Shown: one piece after another, positions 54,664 through 63,469 of the stretch | How positions within the stretch are numbered: the first letter of the stretch is position 1 | Layout of the letters: the number at the start of each line of letters is the position of its first letter | Origin: CAVVFX01 sp963777595 | Lineage (GTDB): Bacteria > Acidobacteriota > Terriglobia > Bryobacterales > Bryobacteraceae | Reading direction: 5' to 3' | NCBI GenBank assembly: GCA_963777595.1 | Contig: CAVZRE010000073.1 | Span: 1 to 64,000 of the forward strand | DNA: 64,000 bases | Notes under the pieces: model-generated | What the model was told of the DNA's origin: nothing | The model's input: the letters and a program-made list of their open reading frames with translations, nothing else | Databases searched by the model: none | Made by a program: the position numbers and the translations under genes

Positions 54664-56412
54664 ATGAGATTGATTAATACAGCGATGCGCGTTCCGCTAC
54701 AGCTCTTCATCGTGCTTTTTGCATTGGCTTCGACCGGCACTCTGGTACAAGCTCAAATCTCGGTGTCACCCAATTCGTGGACGGTCGGCGCCCCCATGCC
54801 CACGGCCCGCGAGGGGGCCTTCGTCGGCGTGATCGGTACCAAAATATATGCAGTAGGCGGATCGAACGGGAGCTCTGTTTTAAACGTAAATGAGATCTAC
54901 GACACTACGACCAATACGTGGTCGACTGGGGCACCCTTGCCTACCGCCCGATGGCTCGGTGCCTCTGGTGTAGTCAACGGCGTTCTCTACGCCATTGGTG
55001 GCGCAAACAACAATACTTCGACAGCCTTAACCGTCGTCGAGGCATACAATCCCTCGACCAATAGCTGGTCAACCATGGCACCCATGCCCATACAGGCTGA
55101 CAGCGTATACGGGGTTGTTTCTAACAATGTCATCTATGTGGTGGGCGGCTATGCTCCCGGCAACGGGAGGCTGGCGTCCGTCACGGCCTACAATCCTGCA
55201 AGCAATACCTGGAGCACCCTGGCTTCCCTCCATGTCGGCAAATCGAACCCCGCGCTCGGAGCGATAGGGTCCATGCTCATCTCTGCTGGCGGCCTGGCCA
55301 ACTCGGGTGTCACGTCCGACAATGAAGGGTACAGCATCGCGAACAATCAATGGTCGACCCTCACGCCGACGCCTACCTTGCGGAACGCAGCGTGTTTTGA
55401 GACGGTCGGAAATACGCTTTATGTGGCGGGCGGCAATCCGGCCAACAACACCGGTCCGCAACTGACCAGCATGGACACTTACGACGCGGTAGGCAATACC
55501 TGGACCACCGGCTTGCCCGCAATGCCGTATGCAATAGTGGCCGCCGCGTCGGCCAGCGTCAACGGCCGTTTTTACTGTATGGGCGGGTCGAACAACGGAA
55601 ATCCCAACACGGGGACCGTTTTTAATTATGTCCAGATCTACCAACCGGCAGGGCTTCAAGTTCCCACGGTCGGCTCGGTGGTCGGCGCATCCTCATTCGG
55701 AGGGTTCTCATCTGCAGCGCCGGGCTCGTTCATCGAAATTTATGGCAGCAATCTCACCAACGTCGCCTCCGATGCCCGCAATTGGGGCGGCTCCGATTTC
55801 GTCAACGGCGTAGCGCCGACATCTTTAGATGGAACGAAGGTGAGCATTGGCGGACAAGCTGCGTTCGTCTCCTATATCAGCTCTGGACAGGTGAATGCCT
55901 TGGTCCCGTCGAACGTGCCTACCGGTCTACAGCAGGTCACGATTACCAACTCCGCCGGCATCAGCGCGCCGTTCAATATCAATGTGAACACGCTTGAGCC
56001 GGGACTGCTCGCGACGTCCACTTTTGTGGTGAATGGAACGCCATACGCGGTGGCCTTCAATGCCGACGGTTCGTACGTGCTGCCTGTCGGCGCGATCCCT
56101 GGCCTGACTTCGCACCCTGCCAACGTGGGCGATGAAATTGTATTCTACGGGGTCGGGTTTGGCCCAGTTTCGCCGTCTATCCCCGTCGGACAGATTGTGC
56201 AGCAATCGAACACGCTGACCTCGACCTTCCAGATGTCCGTTGGAGGCGCGCAGGCTACGGCTCAATATTCCGGTCTGGCTCCAAATTACACGGGCCTTTA
56301 CCAGTTCAATATAATCATTCCGAGTATTCCAGCCTCCGCTGCGGCACCCATAGCTTTCACCTTGAACGGAGTAGCCGGTACGCAGTCGCTTGCAATCGCC
56401 ATTGGTAACTGA
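54664..56412 (+). CDS. Secreted kelch-repeat protein with C-terminal TIGR03437 domain
   Basis: 582 aa from ATG 54664 (MRLINTAMRVPLQLFIVLF), which gives a signal peptide ending LVQAQ. An upstream in-frame start at 54535 would place a charged stretch before it and is rejected. About six kelch blades cover residues 30-325: YAVGGSNGSS...NEIYDTTTNTWSTGAPLPTAR, YAIGGANNN, YVVGGYAPGN...YNPASNTWSTLASL, YVAGGNPAN and YCMGGSNNG. TIGR03437 follows at about 335-582 (SFIEIYGSNLTNVA, YISSGQVNALVPSNVPTG, DEIVFYGVGFGPV, LYQFNIIIPSIPA). A surface beta-propeller, probably for binding a ligand or partner; function unknown. Confidence 0.93.
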   Translation: MRLINTAMRVPLQLFIVLFALASTGTLVQAQISVSPNSWTVGAPMPTAREGAFVGVIGTKIYAVGGSNGSSVLNVNEIYDTTTNTWSTGAPLPTARWLGASGVVNGVLYAIGGANNNTSTALTVVEAYNPSTNSWSTMAPMPIQADSVYGVVSNNVIYVVGGYAPGNGRLASVTAYNPASNTWSTLASLHVGKSNPALGAIGSMLISAGGLANSGVTSDNEGYSIANNQWSTLTPTPTLRNAACFETVGNTLYVAGGNPANNTGPQLTSMDTYDAVGNTWTTGLPAMPYAIVAAASASVNGRFYCMGGSNNGNPNTGTVFNYVQIYQPAGLQVPTVGSVVGASSFGGFSSAAPGSFIEIYGSNLTNVASDARNWGGSDFVNGVAPTSLDGTKVSIGGQAAFVSYISSGQVNALVPSNVPTGLQQVTITNSAGISAPFNINVNTLEPGLLATSTFVVNGTPYAVAFNADGSYVLPVGAIPGLTSHPANVGDEIVFYGVGFGPVSPSIPVGQIVQQSNTLTSTFQMSVGGAQATAQYSGLAPNYTGLYQFNIIIPSIPASAAAPIAFTLNGVAGTQSLAIAIGN

Positions 56413-56549
56413 AGAACCTGGCTCTTCTTCGGCTTCTTATTATGCTGGATCATCGCTCATCGCATCTCGGCCGGTCACGGCGTTCATGCGCACCGCGCAA
56501 ATTGGATGTTGGGGGGCGAGGTTGACTTACTACAACATAAAGGACGTCA

Positions 56550-56795
56550 ATGATCATGCTCAAAATTGGATCAGTCAGGTGGCGCGGAAAATGTGCCAGG
56601 CATCCGGGGTTTGATCCCGCCCTGGACGGCCCCGCCGGCGTCAAAGGAAATTGCCCGCGGTGCAACGATCTACTCGTCATCCACGACCTGCACCAAAACG
56701 CGCTCCGCCTGATGCGCACCTTTCGCCCTGTCGAACCAAAGAAGGTTCACCAGAGTGAGGCCGGCGATGACCGGCAAATGGGCCTCTTCGCCTGA
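56550..56795 (+). CDS. Small conserved putative zinc-binding protein
   Basis: 81 aa (76-81 depending on which of two close ATGs is used). Potential metal ligands are GKCARHPGFDP and NCPRCNDLL, followed by a helix (VIHDLHQNALRLMRTF). This C...H...CxxC plus helix layout is familiar from small acidobacterial proteins, but I cannot name a family. The start overlaps no other gene and composition is normal. It lies between the kelch protein and a minus-strand hypothetical gene. Confidence 0.55.
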   Translation: MIMLKIGSVRWRGKCARHPGFDPALDGPAGVKGNCPRCNDLLVIHDLHQNALRLMRTFRPVEPKKVHQSEAGDDRQMGLFA

Positions 56796-56819
56796 GTTGC
56801 GTCGGGTAAGCAAGGCCCG

Positions 56820-57221
56820 CTATTTCGACACGCCAATTGCTTCACCCTTCGCAACCTCCGCAGTTTCATCCTGACTAGGTAAACCTGGCTGTTGTCCAGT
56901 AGAACGCAACCTGCGGTATCTGTGGATCAGCCCGGTAATGCGTTGAGTTTTCTCTTCAAGATCGGCAAGCCGCTTCTCTACCCAAGTGCGGTCGCCGGCA
57001 ATCAACAGCGCTATGATCTTATCCGTGTAAGACCGATCGATAGCTTGTTGGTTCCAGGGAATCCCTCCAACATCCCCGATGACTGGCAACGGTCCAGAAA
57101 GAGCTGCTCGAAGCTGAACACTCTCAGCCTCGAATCTGTCCAGTTGCCCTGACATGATTAAGATGCTCCTGTCAATCTGTTCGGAGGTCAGGTGCTCGGT
57201 CAATTCGTAATCCTCGCCCAT
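56820..57221 (-). CDS. Small coiled-coil protein of unknown function
   Basis: 133 aa, soluble, no signal. The N-terminal half is helical (EQIDRSILIMSGQLDRFEAESVQLRAAL). The middle is WVEKRLADLEEKTQRITGLIHRYRRLR, a likely coiled coil, and the tail is polar. No family recognised. Start ATG at 57221 is reasonable, but the ribosome binding site is weak. Confidence 0.55.
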   Translation of the reverse strand: MGEDYELTEHLTSEQIDRSILIMSGQLDRFEAESVQLRAALSGPLPVIGDVGGIPWNQQAIDRSYTDKIIALLIAGDRTWVEKRLADLEEKTQRITGLIHRYRRLRSTGQQPGLPSQDETAEVAKGEAIGVSK

Positions 57222-57438
57222 TCGATACCTTTCAGCCAGAATACTATCGCATCTTGAGGCTTGATGGGGAAGCCGGCCGTTTCTAGGGATTTTCTAGAAT
57301 CCCAACCCTTTCATCAAAAAATTCCCCGCCTAATCAATCACTTACTCATTCGCCGCCGCCAAATCCCTCGGTCCGCCTGCTATTCATGAACTAGAAGATG
57401 CTAAATCTTCTCGCAATCCGCCAGGAGACTTCATAACG

Positions 57439-58086
57439 ATGCACGTAACCGAAATTAATTCCAAGGGAGGCCCGCGCACGGAAGAAGGGAAAAAGCGCTC
57501 ATCCCGGAACGCCATCACGCACGGCCTTTTTGCAAAACAGCTCGTCCTTCTCCCCGGAGAAACCCAGGAAGAATTCGATGCGCTCCACGACGGTTTTAAG
57601 CAGGACCATGAACCTTATGGAACTACCGAGGAAGCCTTTGTCCTCAGATTGGCTATCCTCCAATGGCGTCTCGACCGTATCGTCAACCTCGAAGGCCGCG
57701 CCCTCCAAAACGCCCTCGAAACCGGCGATACCGAATGCAAATTCCTGAACAATTACGGCATGTACTCCCAGCGTCTCAGCCGCGACTTCCAGTCCACCCT
57801 CAAAGCCCTCCATCTTGAGCAGGCAAAGCGCCTCCTGGAACATGGGCAGGACTACCGCATGGCAGTGCTCATCCGCGACCACTACAAACGGCAAGGCATC
57901 GACTGGGATCCCGCCGCCGACCAGTTCGTTTTTTCGCGCCAGCTCCTCGACAAGCAAATCGCCTTCAACCGCCAGTGGGATTGCGTTACCAAAAACGTCC
58001 ACATCTACTCGACCACCAAGTATCAGGACGAGCACTTCTCCCGCGAAGTCCCCTACCATCGCCTGCAACCCGTCGTGGCCGCCTGA
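57439..58086 (+). CDS. Conserved 'SRNAxxHGL' protein of unknown function
   Basis: 215 aa soluble protein. The N-terminal signature NSKGGPRTEEGKKRSSRNAITHGLFAK matches a widespread family in Acidobacteriota and Planctomycetota that is often present in many copies per genome (GPRTxEGKxRSSxNAxxHGL). The rest is helical with an ALHDGFKQDHEPYG...EEAFVLRLAILQWRLDRI block. Function is not known to me. The multi-copy habit raises the question of mobility, but no terminal repeats or transposase are seen here. Confidence 0.8.
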   Translation: MHVTEINSKGGPRTEEGKKRSSRNAITHGLFAKQLVLLPGETQEEFDALHDGFKQDHEPYGTTEEAFVLRLAILQWRLDRIVNLEGRALQNALETGDTECKFLNNYGMYSQRLSRDFQSTLKALHLEQAKRLLEHGQDYRMAVLIRDHYKRQGIDWDPAADQFVFSRQLLDKQIAFNRQWDCVTKNVHIYSTTKYQDEHFSREVPYHRLQPVVAA

Positions 58087-58122
58087 TGCGCTTCTGAACC
58101 GCGGCCGCAGCTGGAGCCGGTG

Positions 58123-59487
58123 CTAATTCTTCGTCACGTCTTCCAGCCACTTGTGCGTCGCCGTCGAAAGCCGGTCAACGATCTCCGGATGCTGTCGTCG
58201 CAGGTTAGTCGTCTCTCCCGGGTCTTTGCTCAAGTCCGAAAGAAACAGCGAATCCTCGCCTTCGAGCGGCTGATTGGCGGTCGCCGAACCGTCGAAAGTC
58301 TTTCCGTTTTCCACCAGCTTCCACGGCCCTTGACGAGTCGCCAGCTGTCCTTGGTTAGACCAGTAGATCGCGTTATGAGGGGACGGAGCCTTCTGCGCAG
58401 CCACCGGCAGAATATCGTGCCCGTCGTACGTGCGGTCGGTCGGAAGCGACACTCCGGCGGCTTTGCAGAACGTGGGCAAAACGTCCATCGTAATGCCGAC
58501 TTCCGCGATCTTTTGGCCTGCCGGAATCACTTTCGGCCAACTCATAATCGCGGGTACATGCATGCCGCCGTCGAATAGGCTGAACTTATTCCCGCGCAGG
58601 ATGCCGTTGCTTCCCGCGCGCCCTGGCTTGCCGTTTAGCCCCGCCCGCGTTTCGCGCGTCGCGCCGTTGTCCGCCTGATAATGAATGAAAGTGTTATCGC
58701 GCAGGCCCAGTTGCTTCAGAGTCCCCAGAACCTCTCCGATGCCGTCGTCCATCGCCGCCAGCATCGCTACGTAGGTTTGCCGCTCCATTTCCATTCCAGG
58801 AAATCGAGCTTTGTACTTCTCGGGCGCATGCATCGGATAGTGAACCGCGTTATACGCCAGGTAGAGGAAGAAAGGCTCGTGCTGGTTGTCGTGAAGGAAT
58901 TTCTTCGCCTCGCGAGTCAACGATTCGGTCAGGTACTGGCCATCTTCAAAGACTTCCGTGCGGTTGCGCCAGAGGTCGTGAAAGTTGACAATCTTGGGTT
59001 CGCCCCAATAATAGCGGTGCGAATAGAAATCGGTGCACCCGTTGAGGAAGCCGAAGTAGTAGTCGAAGCCGTGGGCGTTGGGACAGGTTTCCTCGCTCCC
59101 TCCCAAATGCCATTTCCCCAGCGCGCCCGTTTTGTAGCCCGCCGTCTTCAGGAGTTGCGCGATCGTCAACTCTGTGGGCTTGAGTTCATGACCGTTGGAC
59201 GGCACGCCGCACCGCATCGGATACCGGCCGGTCAGCAGTGAAGCGCGTGAGGGAGCGCAAACCGGAGCGCCTGCATACCAGTTCTGGTAATGCGCGCCGG
59301 AGGCTGCGAGCGCGTCGAAGTTCGGTGTCTTCACATCCTTCGCGCCCTGGCATCCCAGATCCTGAAAACCGTGATCGTCGGAGACGATAATCAGAAAGTT
59401 AGGCCGGGTAGTGGCGGCCTTTGCGGGCTGCTGCATGGCGGCAAGACCGGCGGGAATGCCGGAAATCAATTCGCGACGGGAGATCAT
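58123..59487 (-). CDS. Type I sulfatase, probably Tat-exported
   Basis: 454 aa. The N-terminus MISRRELISGIPAGLAA has a twin-Arg-like motif and hydrophobic stretch. Sulfatase hallmarks: metal-binding SDDHG at 36-40, C77APSR (formylglycine site C-x-P-S-R) followed by LLTGRYP, GKWHLGG, and ADNGATRET for the second metal pair. Predicted arylsulfatase or glycan sulfatase acting in the periplasm after formylglycine maturation. The maturase gene is not in the window. It stands alone downstream of the glycosyltransferase gene. Confidence 0.94.
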   Translation of the reverse strand: MISRRELISGIPAGLAAMQQPAKAATTRPNFLIIVSDDHGFQDLGCQGAKDVKTPNFDALAASGAHYQNWYAGAPVCAPSRASLLTGRYPMRCGVPSNGHELKPTELTIAQLLKTAGYKTGALGKWHLGGSEETCPNAHGFDYYFGFLNGCTDFYSHRYYWGEPKIVNFHDLWRNRTEVFEDGQYLTESLTREAKKFLHDNQHEPFFLYLAYNAVHYPMHAPEKYKARFPGMEMERQTYVAMLAAMDDGIGEVLGTLKQLGLRDNTFIHYQADNGATRETRAGLNGKPGRAGSNGILRGNKFSLFDGGMHVPAIMSWPKVIPAGQKIAEVGITMDVLPTFCKAAGVSLPTDRTYDGHDILPVAAQKAPSPHNAIYWSNQGQLATRQGPWKLVENGKTFDGSATANQPLEGEDSLFLSDLSKDPGETTNLRRQHPEIVDRLSTATHKWLEDVTKN

Positions 59488-59532
59488 GACAGACGAAATT
59501 ATCTCACTTCCTTGAGTCCACTCGCTTGTGTG

Positions 59533-60977
59533 CTACCGCCGGTATACTTCAACCCATTGCCCGTGCCGCTCGAGTCGAATGGCAAGGTGCAGGTCGAGCA
59601 GCTTGGAAATCTGCGCCCCGGTCGCGTCTGGATGGTAATCGTAATATCGCTTGAGAAAGCCTGCCCAACGCGGGTCGCGCATCAATCCCAGGGGATCCCA
59701 GGTAGACGAAAACAGGACCAGAGCATCGACCCGCCGTCCCCGAAGCTGTTCGATCGATTCGGGCGTAAAGTCCGGAATCTCGTCAATCGCGAAATGTTGG
59801 TCCGTGTACCCGAGTTCTGGACGCCGCAAACAGCCCGCAAAGGGAAAACTCGATGACACCCGGGCGCCGCCGGGTAGGTGAGCCGAAAGATATCGCGCGG
59901 CGTCCCGTTGAACGGAAACGAAATCGGTCCACGCAAGATTGTTCTCTAGCGGAAACGGATAGATCGGATTCACCCAGATACAAGCGGCCGAAGCCGCGCA
60001 CATCGCCGCAAACGCCGTATATCGCGGCTTCGGTGCCAGCGCACAGAGTGCGTTGGCGAATGCCGCCAGTGTGATCGGCAGCACAGGAAGCAGGTAGCGC
60101 TCCAGCACCGCGCCCCCAATCACGCACATGGCAATCACGTGGGCGAAGGCGAAGAAGCCGGCCACTCGCCAGGCTCGCGAGTTCATCGGGACGCTTCTCG
60201 TCTTCAGTAGAACAGCGGTCCCGATGAAGTATCCGGAGCCGACGAATAGATAGTATCCGCGCCGGCAGAGCGCCAGCATCAACCGCACGGGATTTAACGG
60301 ATAGGACAGATTGTATTTCGCAAAGGACGCGTTGCCGAACCATTGCCCGGTGTGCGCGTGCAGCAATAGCAGCCAGCCGGTCAACGGTAATGCCGGAATC
60401 ATAAATAGGGCAGAATGTTTCGGACGGTGCTCGACAACGAGCGTGACGCCCAGCACCGCGGGCACCAGGGCCCCGGTTTCTTTCACCATCACCAGCGCGA
60501 TACAGGCAAGCGCCGACAGAACCAGGCGCTCGTGCAGGAATAAGAGCGAGGGCCAGCGTAGTCAGTGCCATCGCCGGCATGTCGAGCAGCGCCATGATGG
60601 CTTGCGAGAAGTAGAGCGGAGCGATGCACAGCAGCGCCAGCGTCATTAGGGCGGCGTTGCGGTCCGGACAGAGGAAGTCCGCGGCCAGCCGGTACACGCA
60701 CCAGCAGGCCGGAATCGCGAGCAGCAAAATCGCGAGCCCGCGTGCCGGCGATCGAATATCCGAACACCCGCCAGATGCCGGCGAGGTAGAGCATCACACC
60801 GGGAGGATGAACGTTGGGGATGGTGGAATGCGGCACCAGTTCGCCGCCGTAGAAGATGTCGAGCGACGCCGGAATGAACTGCCCTGCCTCGTCCCAGAAG
60901 TAGGGCGCCGTGAGAAACGGCAGGTGCGCCAGAACCAGGAACAGCGCCGCGCTACTGCACGATACCCGTGCCCGCAT
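59533..60977 (-). CDS. GT39-like integral membrane glycosyltransferase (two frameshifts)
   Basis: About 480 aa after repair. ATG at 60977 (MRARVSCSSAALFLVLAHLPF) overlaps the end of the DUF3467 gene. The family loop YFWDEAGQFIPASLDIFYGG with the catalytic D/E lies after TM1. Many TM helices follow (GTRARAILLLAIPACWCVYRL, ALMTLALLCIAPLYFSQ, FAFAHVIAMCVIGGAVLERYLLPVLPI). Dropping one base at 60733-60736 joins TRA to ILLLAIPACWC. Dropping one at 60541 joins LALAL to FLHERLVLSALACIALVMVKETGA. It presumably transfers a lipid-linked sugar to protein or glycan in the periplasm. Confidence 0.85.
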
Positions 60978-61243
60978 GCGGTTCCAGCTTAATCTCGCCA
61001 AACGCCGATTCGTATTGGCTCACATTCTGTTGCAGCACGTTCAGTAATGCTTTGGCTTGTTGCGGGCTGACGTAAATGCCCTGAAAATTCTGAATCGCCA
61101 CCTGGTCGGCCGCGGTCTGGTTCACCATTCCGAAGGAGATCAGGAAATCCCAGAGCGTCACGCGGATCTGAACGCTATTGGCGTAGTGTCTCGCGATAGT
61201 CTGCGGTCTTTTCGAGTTGAATGCGAGGTTGCGGCTGAGTCAT
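60952..61243 (-). CDS. DUF3467 family protein (one frameshift)
   Basis: 96 aa from ATG 61243 (MTQPQPRIQLEKTADYRET). Dropping one base at 61186 gives YRETYANSVQIRVTLWDFLISFGMVNQ, the family hallmark (YAN.VQI...WDF...FG). The conserved end is VAIQNFQGIYVSPQQAKALLNVLQQNVSQYE. Small cytosolic protein of unknown role, common in acidobacterial and other genomes. It sits directly after the pyr operon and overlaps the glycosyltransferase start. Confidence 0.85.
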
Positions 61244-62564
61244 AGACAACCCAATTGTAGCACAGACGCCTCGTTCGCCGTCTGCTACGCCGGCGCCAGA
61301 CCAACTTGCCCGACACGATGGTCGCAACCGGACCGCCGCGGAACTGGTGGCCGTCGAACGGCGAATTCTTACTCTTGGAACAGGAGCGCTCGGCGAGAAA
61401 GGTCCATTCGGTGATCCAGGTCGAAGACGGTGACGTCTGCCGGACCGCCTTCCGCCAGCTTGCCGCGGCCCAGCCTGAGAATGCGATCCGGCCCCGTGGT
61501 GAACAGCTCCACCAGCCGCATCAGCGAGATCTTGCCCTGTGGACCAGCGCTTCGAGCGACAGCCCGATGGCACGTTTCGAGGCCCGGTGATCCCGAACGG
61601 ACAGCGCTCGAACTCCTGCATCTTCTGGCTGCCCGTGATGCGGCGCATGGTCGGTGGCAATCGCGTCGATCGCGCCCGACACGATGCCGTCGATCACCGC
61701 GGCCACGTCGCGCCTCGCTGCGCAGCGGCGGCTTCATCTTGTAATTGCTGTCGTAGTTCGCGAGTTCCGCGTCGGTGATGGCGAAGTGGTGCGGCGTGGC
61801 TTCGGCCGTCACCGTCAGGCCGCGGCTCTTGGCGAACGCCACCATCGCGACCGAGTTCCTGGTGGAGAGATGCGCCACGTGATACCGCACGCCCGTCAGC
61901 TCGGCCAGCAGGATATCGCGCGCCACCATCACGTCTTCCGACGCCGACGGAATGCCGCGCAAGCCGAGTCGCGTCGAGTGCGGCCCTTCGTGCATGTCGC
62001 CGCCCGCGCTCAGATTCAGGTCTTCGCAATGCTGGATCAGCGGCAGATCGAACGATCGCGCAAACTCCATCGCGCGCCGCGTCACTCGCGCATTCATCAC
62101 CGGACGCCCGTCATCCGAAATGGCGACAACGCCCGCCGCTTTCATCGAGCCGATGGGTGCGATCTCTTCGCCCTCGCTGCCCTTGGTGATCGCGCCGATC
62201 GGGAATACGTGGCACACGGCCGTTTGCCTCGCCCGCTCGATGATGAAGCGCGTCACCATCGGGCTGTCGTTCACCGGATTCGTGTTCGGCATGCAGCAGA
62301 TCGACGTAAAGCCGCCCGCGACCGCGGCGCGCGATCCCGTTTCGATGGTCTCGGCATGCTCGAGGCCCGGTTCGCGCAGATGGACGTGCATGTCGATGAA
62401 GCCGGGCGCGACTATCTTTCCGGTCGCATCGAAAATCTCGTCCGCTGTCTCGATTGACCCGCCGATCCGCGCGATTTTGTCGTTCTCGATCAGCACGTCG
62501 CCGATCGCGTCCAGGCCGGACGCGGGGTCCAGGATCCGGCCGTTGCGAATCAGACAGGGCTCAT
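61158..62564 (-). CDS. pyrC: Dihydroorotase (multiple frameshifts)
   Basis: About 430 aa when repaired. It catalyses ring closure of carbamoyl-aspartate to dihydroorotate. The metal site DMHVHLREPG, MPNTNPVNDSP, AISDDGRPV, the HVAHLST block, PHHFAITD and TDHAPHHG are all readable. The frame shifts at about 61711, 61633, 61584, 61572 and 61406 (extra base each) and about 61540 (missing base). Together these restore TDHAPHHGSQKMQEFERCPFGITGLE, LVHQGKISLMRLVELF and DLDHRWTF...SKSKNSPFDG. The ATG at 62564 overlaps the pyrB stop (ATGA), but it needs one more base near 62553 to reach LIRNGRILDPASG. The 3' limit is uncertain (61158 in the last frame), overlapping DUF3467. An essential-pathway gene this damaged points to sequence error. 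Confidence 0.88.
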
Positions 62565-63469
62565 TGAACGATGCTCTCCAGCACGGCCATGCGCACCGCC
62601 ACGCCGTTCTCCACTTGATTCAGAATCACCGACCGCTGGCTGTCGGCAACTTCCGAAGACAGCTCGCGTCCGCGGTTGATCGGCCCCGGATGCATCACCA
62701 GCACATCCGGCTTGGCAAGCTGCAGATGCTCCAGCCGCAGCCCGTAGAACTGAAAGTATTCGCCCGTAGGGATCGGCGCCTCATGCTGCCGCTCCAGTTG
62801 AACGCGCAACATCATGATCACGTCGGCGTCCCGAATGGCTTCCGCCATGTCGTTGGTGAGCGTCACGCCGGGCGCGAGTTTGGCCAGATCCGCAGGCAGC
62901 AGGGATGCGGGCCCGCAAAGCACGATATCGGCTTTGAACTTGGAAAGCAGGTGGACGTTCGAACGAGCCACCCGGCTATGCGCGATGTCGCCGATGATCG
63001 CCACCCGCAGGCCTTCGAGCGTGGGCCGGCGGTCCAGAATCGTGCGGGCATCGAGCAGCGCCTGCGTCGGATGCTCGTGCGCGCCATCTCCGGCATTGAT
63101 GATCGGAGTGTTTAGGTGCCGCGCGAGGAAGTGCGGCGCGCCCGACGCGGAGTGCCGCATCACGATCGCATTGGGACGCATGGCCGCCAGCGTGTTCAGC
63201 GTGTCCACCAGAGACTCGCCTTTCGATACGCTGGAGCCCGACGCCGCAATGGAAACCGCTTCCGCGCCCAACCGCCGCGCCGCAATCTCGAAGCTCGTGC
63301 GCGTTCGCGTCGAAGCCTCGAAGAACAGATTGACGATCATCCGGTTGCGCAGCGTGTCAAAGCGCTTGAACGCTTCGTTCGGCGCCGGCTGGAAATCGCG
63401 CGCACGCTGCAGAATGGCCTCGATCTCCGCGCGATCCAGACCTTCGATGCCAAGCAGTCCTCGGCGCAT
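62561..63469 (-). CDS. pyrB: Aspartate carbamoyltransferase catalytic chain
   Basis: 302 aa from the ATG at 63469 (MRRGLLGIEGLDRAEIEAIL), the usual length for the catalytic chain. Carbamoyl-phosphate loop FFEASTRTRTSFE, the SVSKGES loop, MRHSASGAPHFLA, HEHPTQALLDA and MHPGPINRGRE are all intact. It catalyses the committed step of pyrimidine synthesis. The frame runs on upstream without a stop into PyrR, so the start could be internal to a fusion. The stop overlaps the next ATG by 4 bases, indicating co-translation with pyrC. Confidence 0.96.
   Translation of the reverse strand: MRRGLLGIEGLDRAEIEAILQRARDFQPAPNEAFKRFDTLRNRMIVNLFFEASTRTRTSFEIAARRLGAEAVSIAASGSSVSKGESLVDTLNTLAAMRPNAIVMRHSASGAPHFLARHLNTPIINAGDGAHEHPTQALLDARTILDRRPTLEGLRVAIIGDIAHSRVARSNVHLLSKFKADIVLCGPASLLPADLAKLAPGVTLTNDMAEAIRDADVIMMLRVQLERQHEAPIPTGEYFQFYGLRLEHLQLAKPDVLVMHPGPINRGRELSSEVADSQRSVILNQVENGVAVRMAVLESIVQ

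Noticed and set aside
57439..58086. Mobile element around the SRNAxxHGL gene
   Set aside because: No terminal inverted repeats, target-site duplication or transposase can be seen nearby.
61654..62457. 267-aa plus-strand frame opposite pyrC
   Set aside because: Antisense to readable dihydroorotase motifs; its length reflects the GC-rich codon pattern.
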